NCBI GenBank assembly: GCA_020355945.1
Contig: CP070627.1
Span: forward strand, 4,045,073 to 4,051,689
Origin: Candidatus Aminicenantota bacterium
Lineage (GTDB): Bacteria > Acidobacteriota > Aminicenantia > UBA2199
Direction: 5' to 3'
Length of the DNA: 6,617 nucleotides
The notes below the pieces were generated by a model. It was given only the letters and a program-made list of their open reading frames with translations. It was not told the DNA's origin and ran no database searches. A program made the translations under genes and the position numbers. This document shows positions 5,881 to 6,617 of this stretch, in pieces; position 1 is the first letter of the stretch, and each line of letters begins with the position of its first letter.

Positions 5881-5887
5881 AAGGAGG
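5881..5887 (+). promoter_or_regulatory. strong ribosome binding site of the NRPS gene
   Basis: AAGGAGG is a full Shine-Dalgarno match and lies 9 bases before ATG at 5897. It shows that this ATG is a real start, although the protein begins in the middle of a condensation domain. Confidence 0.8.
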
Positions 5888-5896
5888 TAATGTCAC

Positions 5897-6617
5897 ATGA
5901 AAAATAGTGATTATTCCAGTAAATTGACCATTGCTGCCGGTCAAAATATCAAAGAAAGAGACTATTGGTTAAACCAATTGTCCGGGTTTACAGGAAAAAG
6001 CACATTTCCTTATGACAGAAGTGCAGCAGGTAGTGAAATAGAAATCCTTAAATTCAAGCTTTCGCCGGGACTTTTTTCGAAGATTGTGAGCTTGAGTAAA
6101 GGCTCTGATTATAGGATTCATATGATTATGGTCACCGGTATCGTACTGTTACTCCATAAATATACCTATCCTTGCAGCGAAGATATTACAGTGGGCATTC
6201 CTACATACAAACAGGATGTAGAAGGTGAGCTTATCAATACTGTTCTGGCAATCAGGAACCAGGTCAATCCTGACAAAACATTTAAAGAACTGCTTTTGCA
6301 AGTAAGCCGGGTCATTTTCCAGGCCAATGAACATCAAAACTATCCCATTGATACCCTGCTGTATAAATTAAACATGCAGAAATCGGAAAATGATTTCCCT
6401 CTATTTGATATTGCAATACTTTTGGATACCATTCACGACAGAAATTACCTCCGGGACATTCGACCCAATATGGTGTTTATTTTCTGCAAAACCGCTGAAT
6501 ATATCGAAGGAACACTGGAATATAACGCTTTACTTTATCACAAATCAACCAGCGAAAGAATTACCAGCCATCTGGAAAATTTGCTGCAAAATGCTTTAAA
6601 CGATATCAATTGTCCCC
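5897..6617 (+). CDS. start of an NRPS protein opening with a half condensation domain (partial, runs off the right edge)
   Basis: The frame stays open for 240 codons to the right edge. The translation matches the C-terminal half of a nonribosomal peptide synthetase condensation domain: RDYWLNQLSG (21-30) and FPYD (37-40), DITVGIPTYKQD (96-107), the C5-like GELINTVLAIR (110-120), the C6-like HQNYPIDTLL (146-155) and FPLFDIAILLD (167-177). A full domain is about 450 residues and carries the HHxxxDG catalytic motif in its N-terminal half; that half, with motifs C1-C4, is absent. The strong AAGGAGG 9 bases upstream argues for a true start, and the upstream 320 bases hold no N-terminal half. An adenylation domain probably follows beyond the window, by family habit. 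If the other half sits at the end of a separate protein, the two could pair; otherwise this lobe may act only as a docking or structural part. Nonribosomal peptide synthesis is well supported, the product unknown. Confidence 0.86.
   Translation, partial: MKNSDYSSKLTIAAGQNIKERDYWLNQLSGFTGKSTFPYDRSAAGSEIEILKFKLSPGLFSKIVSLSKGSDYRIHMIMVTGIVLLLHKYTYPCSEDITVGIPTYKQDVEGELINTVLAIRNQVNPDKTFKELLLQVSRVIFQANEHQNYPIDTLLYKLNMQKSENDFPLFDIAILLDTIHDRNYLRDIRPNMVFIFCKTAEYIEGTLEYNALLYHKSTSERITSHLENLLQNALNDINCP

Noticed and set aside
6149..6599. - strand frame of 62 codons (6149-6337) and + strand frame of 69 codons (6390-6599)
   Set aside because: Both overlap the half condensation domain, whose frame is clearly the coding one.

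Overview
The window reads as a piece of a moderately AT-rich bacterial chromosome, with every recognisable gene on the + strand. The style of the half-condensation NRPS start, the B12-type radical SAM gene next to it, the perfect 22-residue LRRs on a Roc-COR protein and the composite intergenic repeats resemble what I remember of uncultured Acidobacteriota-like lineages such as Candidatus Aminicenantes. That placement is from memory of protein style only; there is no rRNA or other marker here.

Layout: (1) 74-1762, a radical SAM enzyme with an N-terminal cobalamin-binding-like domain and an intact CX3CX2C cluster motif. (2) 1843-2271 and 2250-2576, an overlapping HEPN / MNT-nucleotidyltransferase pair, the two-gene plan of HepT/MntA-type toxin-antitoxin modules. 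(3) A 140-base gap holding a possible short Cys-rich ORF with a strong Shine-Dalgarno. (4) 2717-5560, a 947-residue protein combining ten near-perfect LRRs, a complete Roc GTPase, a COR domain and a C-terminal PD-(D/E)XK (Mrr-like) nuclease domain. (5) 5561-5880, a gene-free stretch of about 320 bases packed with repeat-like elements, including a 76-base imperfect inverted repeat. (6) 5897 to the right edge, the start of an NRPS protein that opens with only the C-terminal half of a condensation domain.

How they fit: the outer genes (radical SAM and NRPS) look like parts of a specialised-metabolite locus. The inner block (HEPN/MNT plus LRR-Roc-COR-nuclease) looks like a small conflict or defence module set between them. 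The most interesting object is the Roco-nuclease fusion. Its architecture suggests a sensor (LRR), a GTP-controlled dimerising switch (Roc-COR) and an effector (nuclease) in one chain, similar in logic to NLR-type immune proteins. The domains are seen in the sequence; the defence role is inference.
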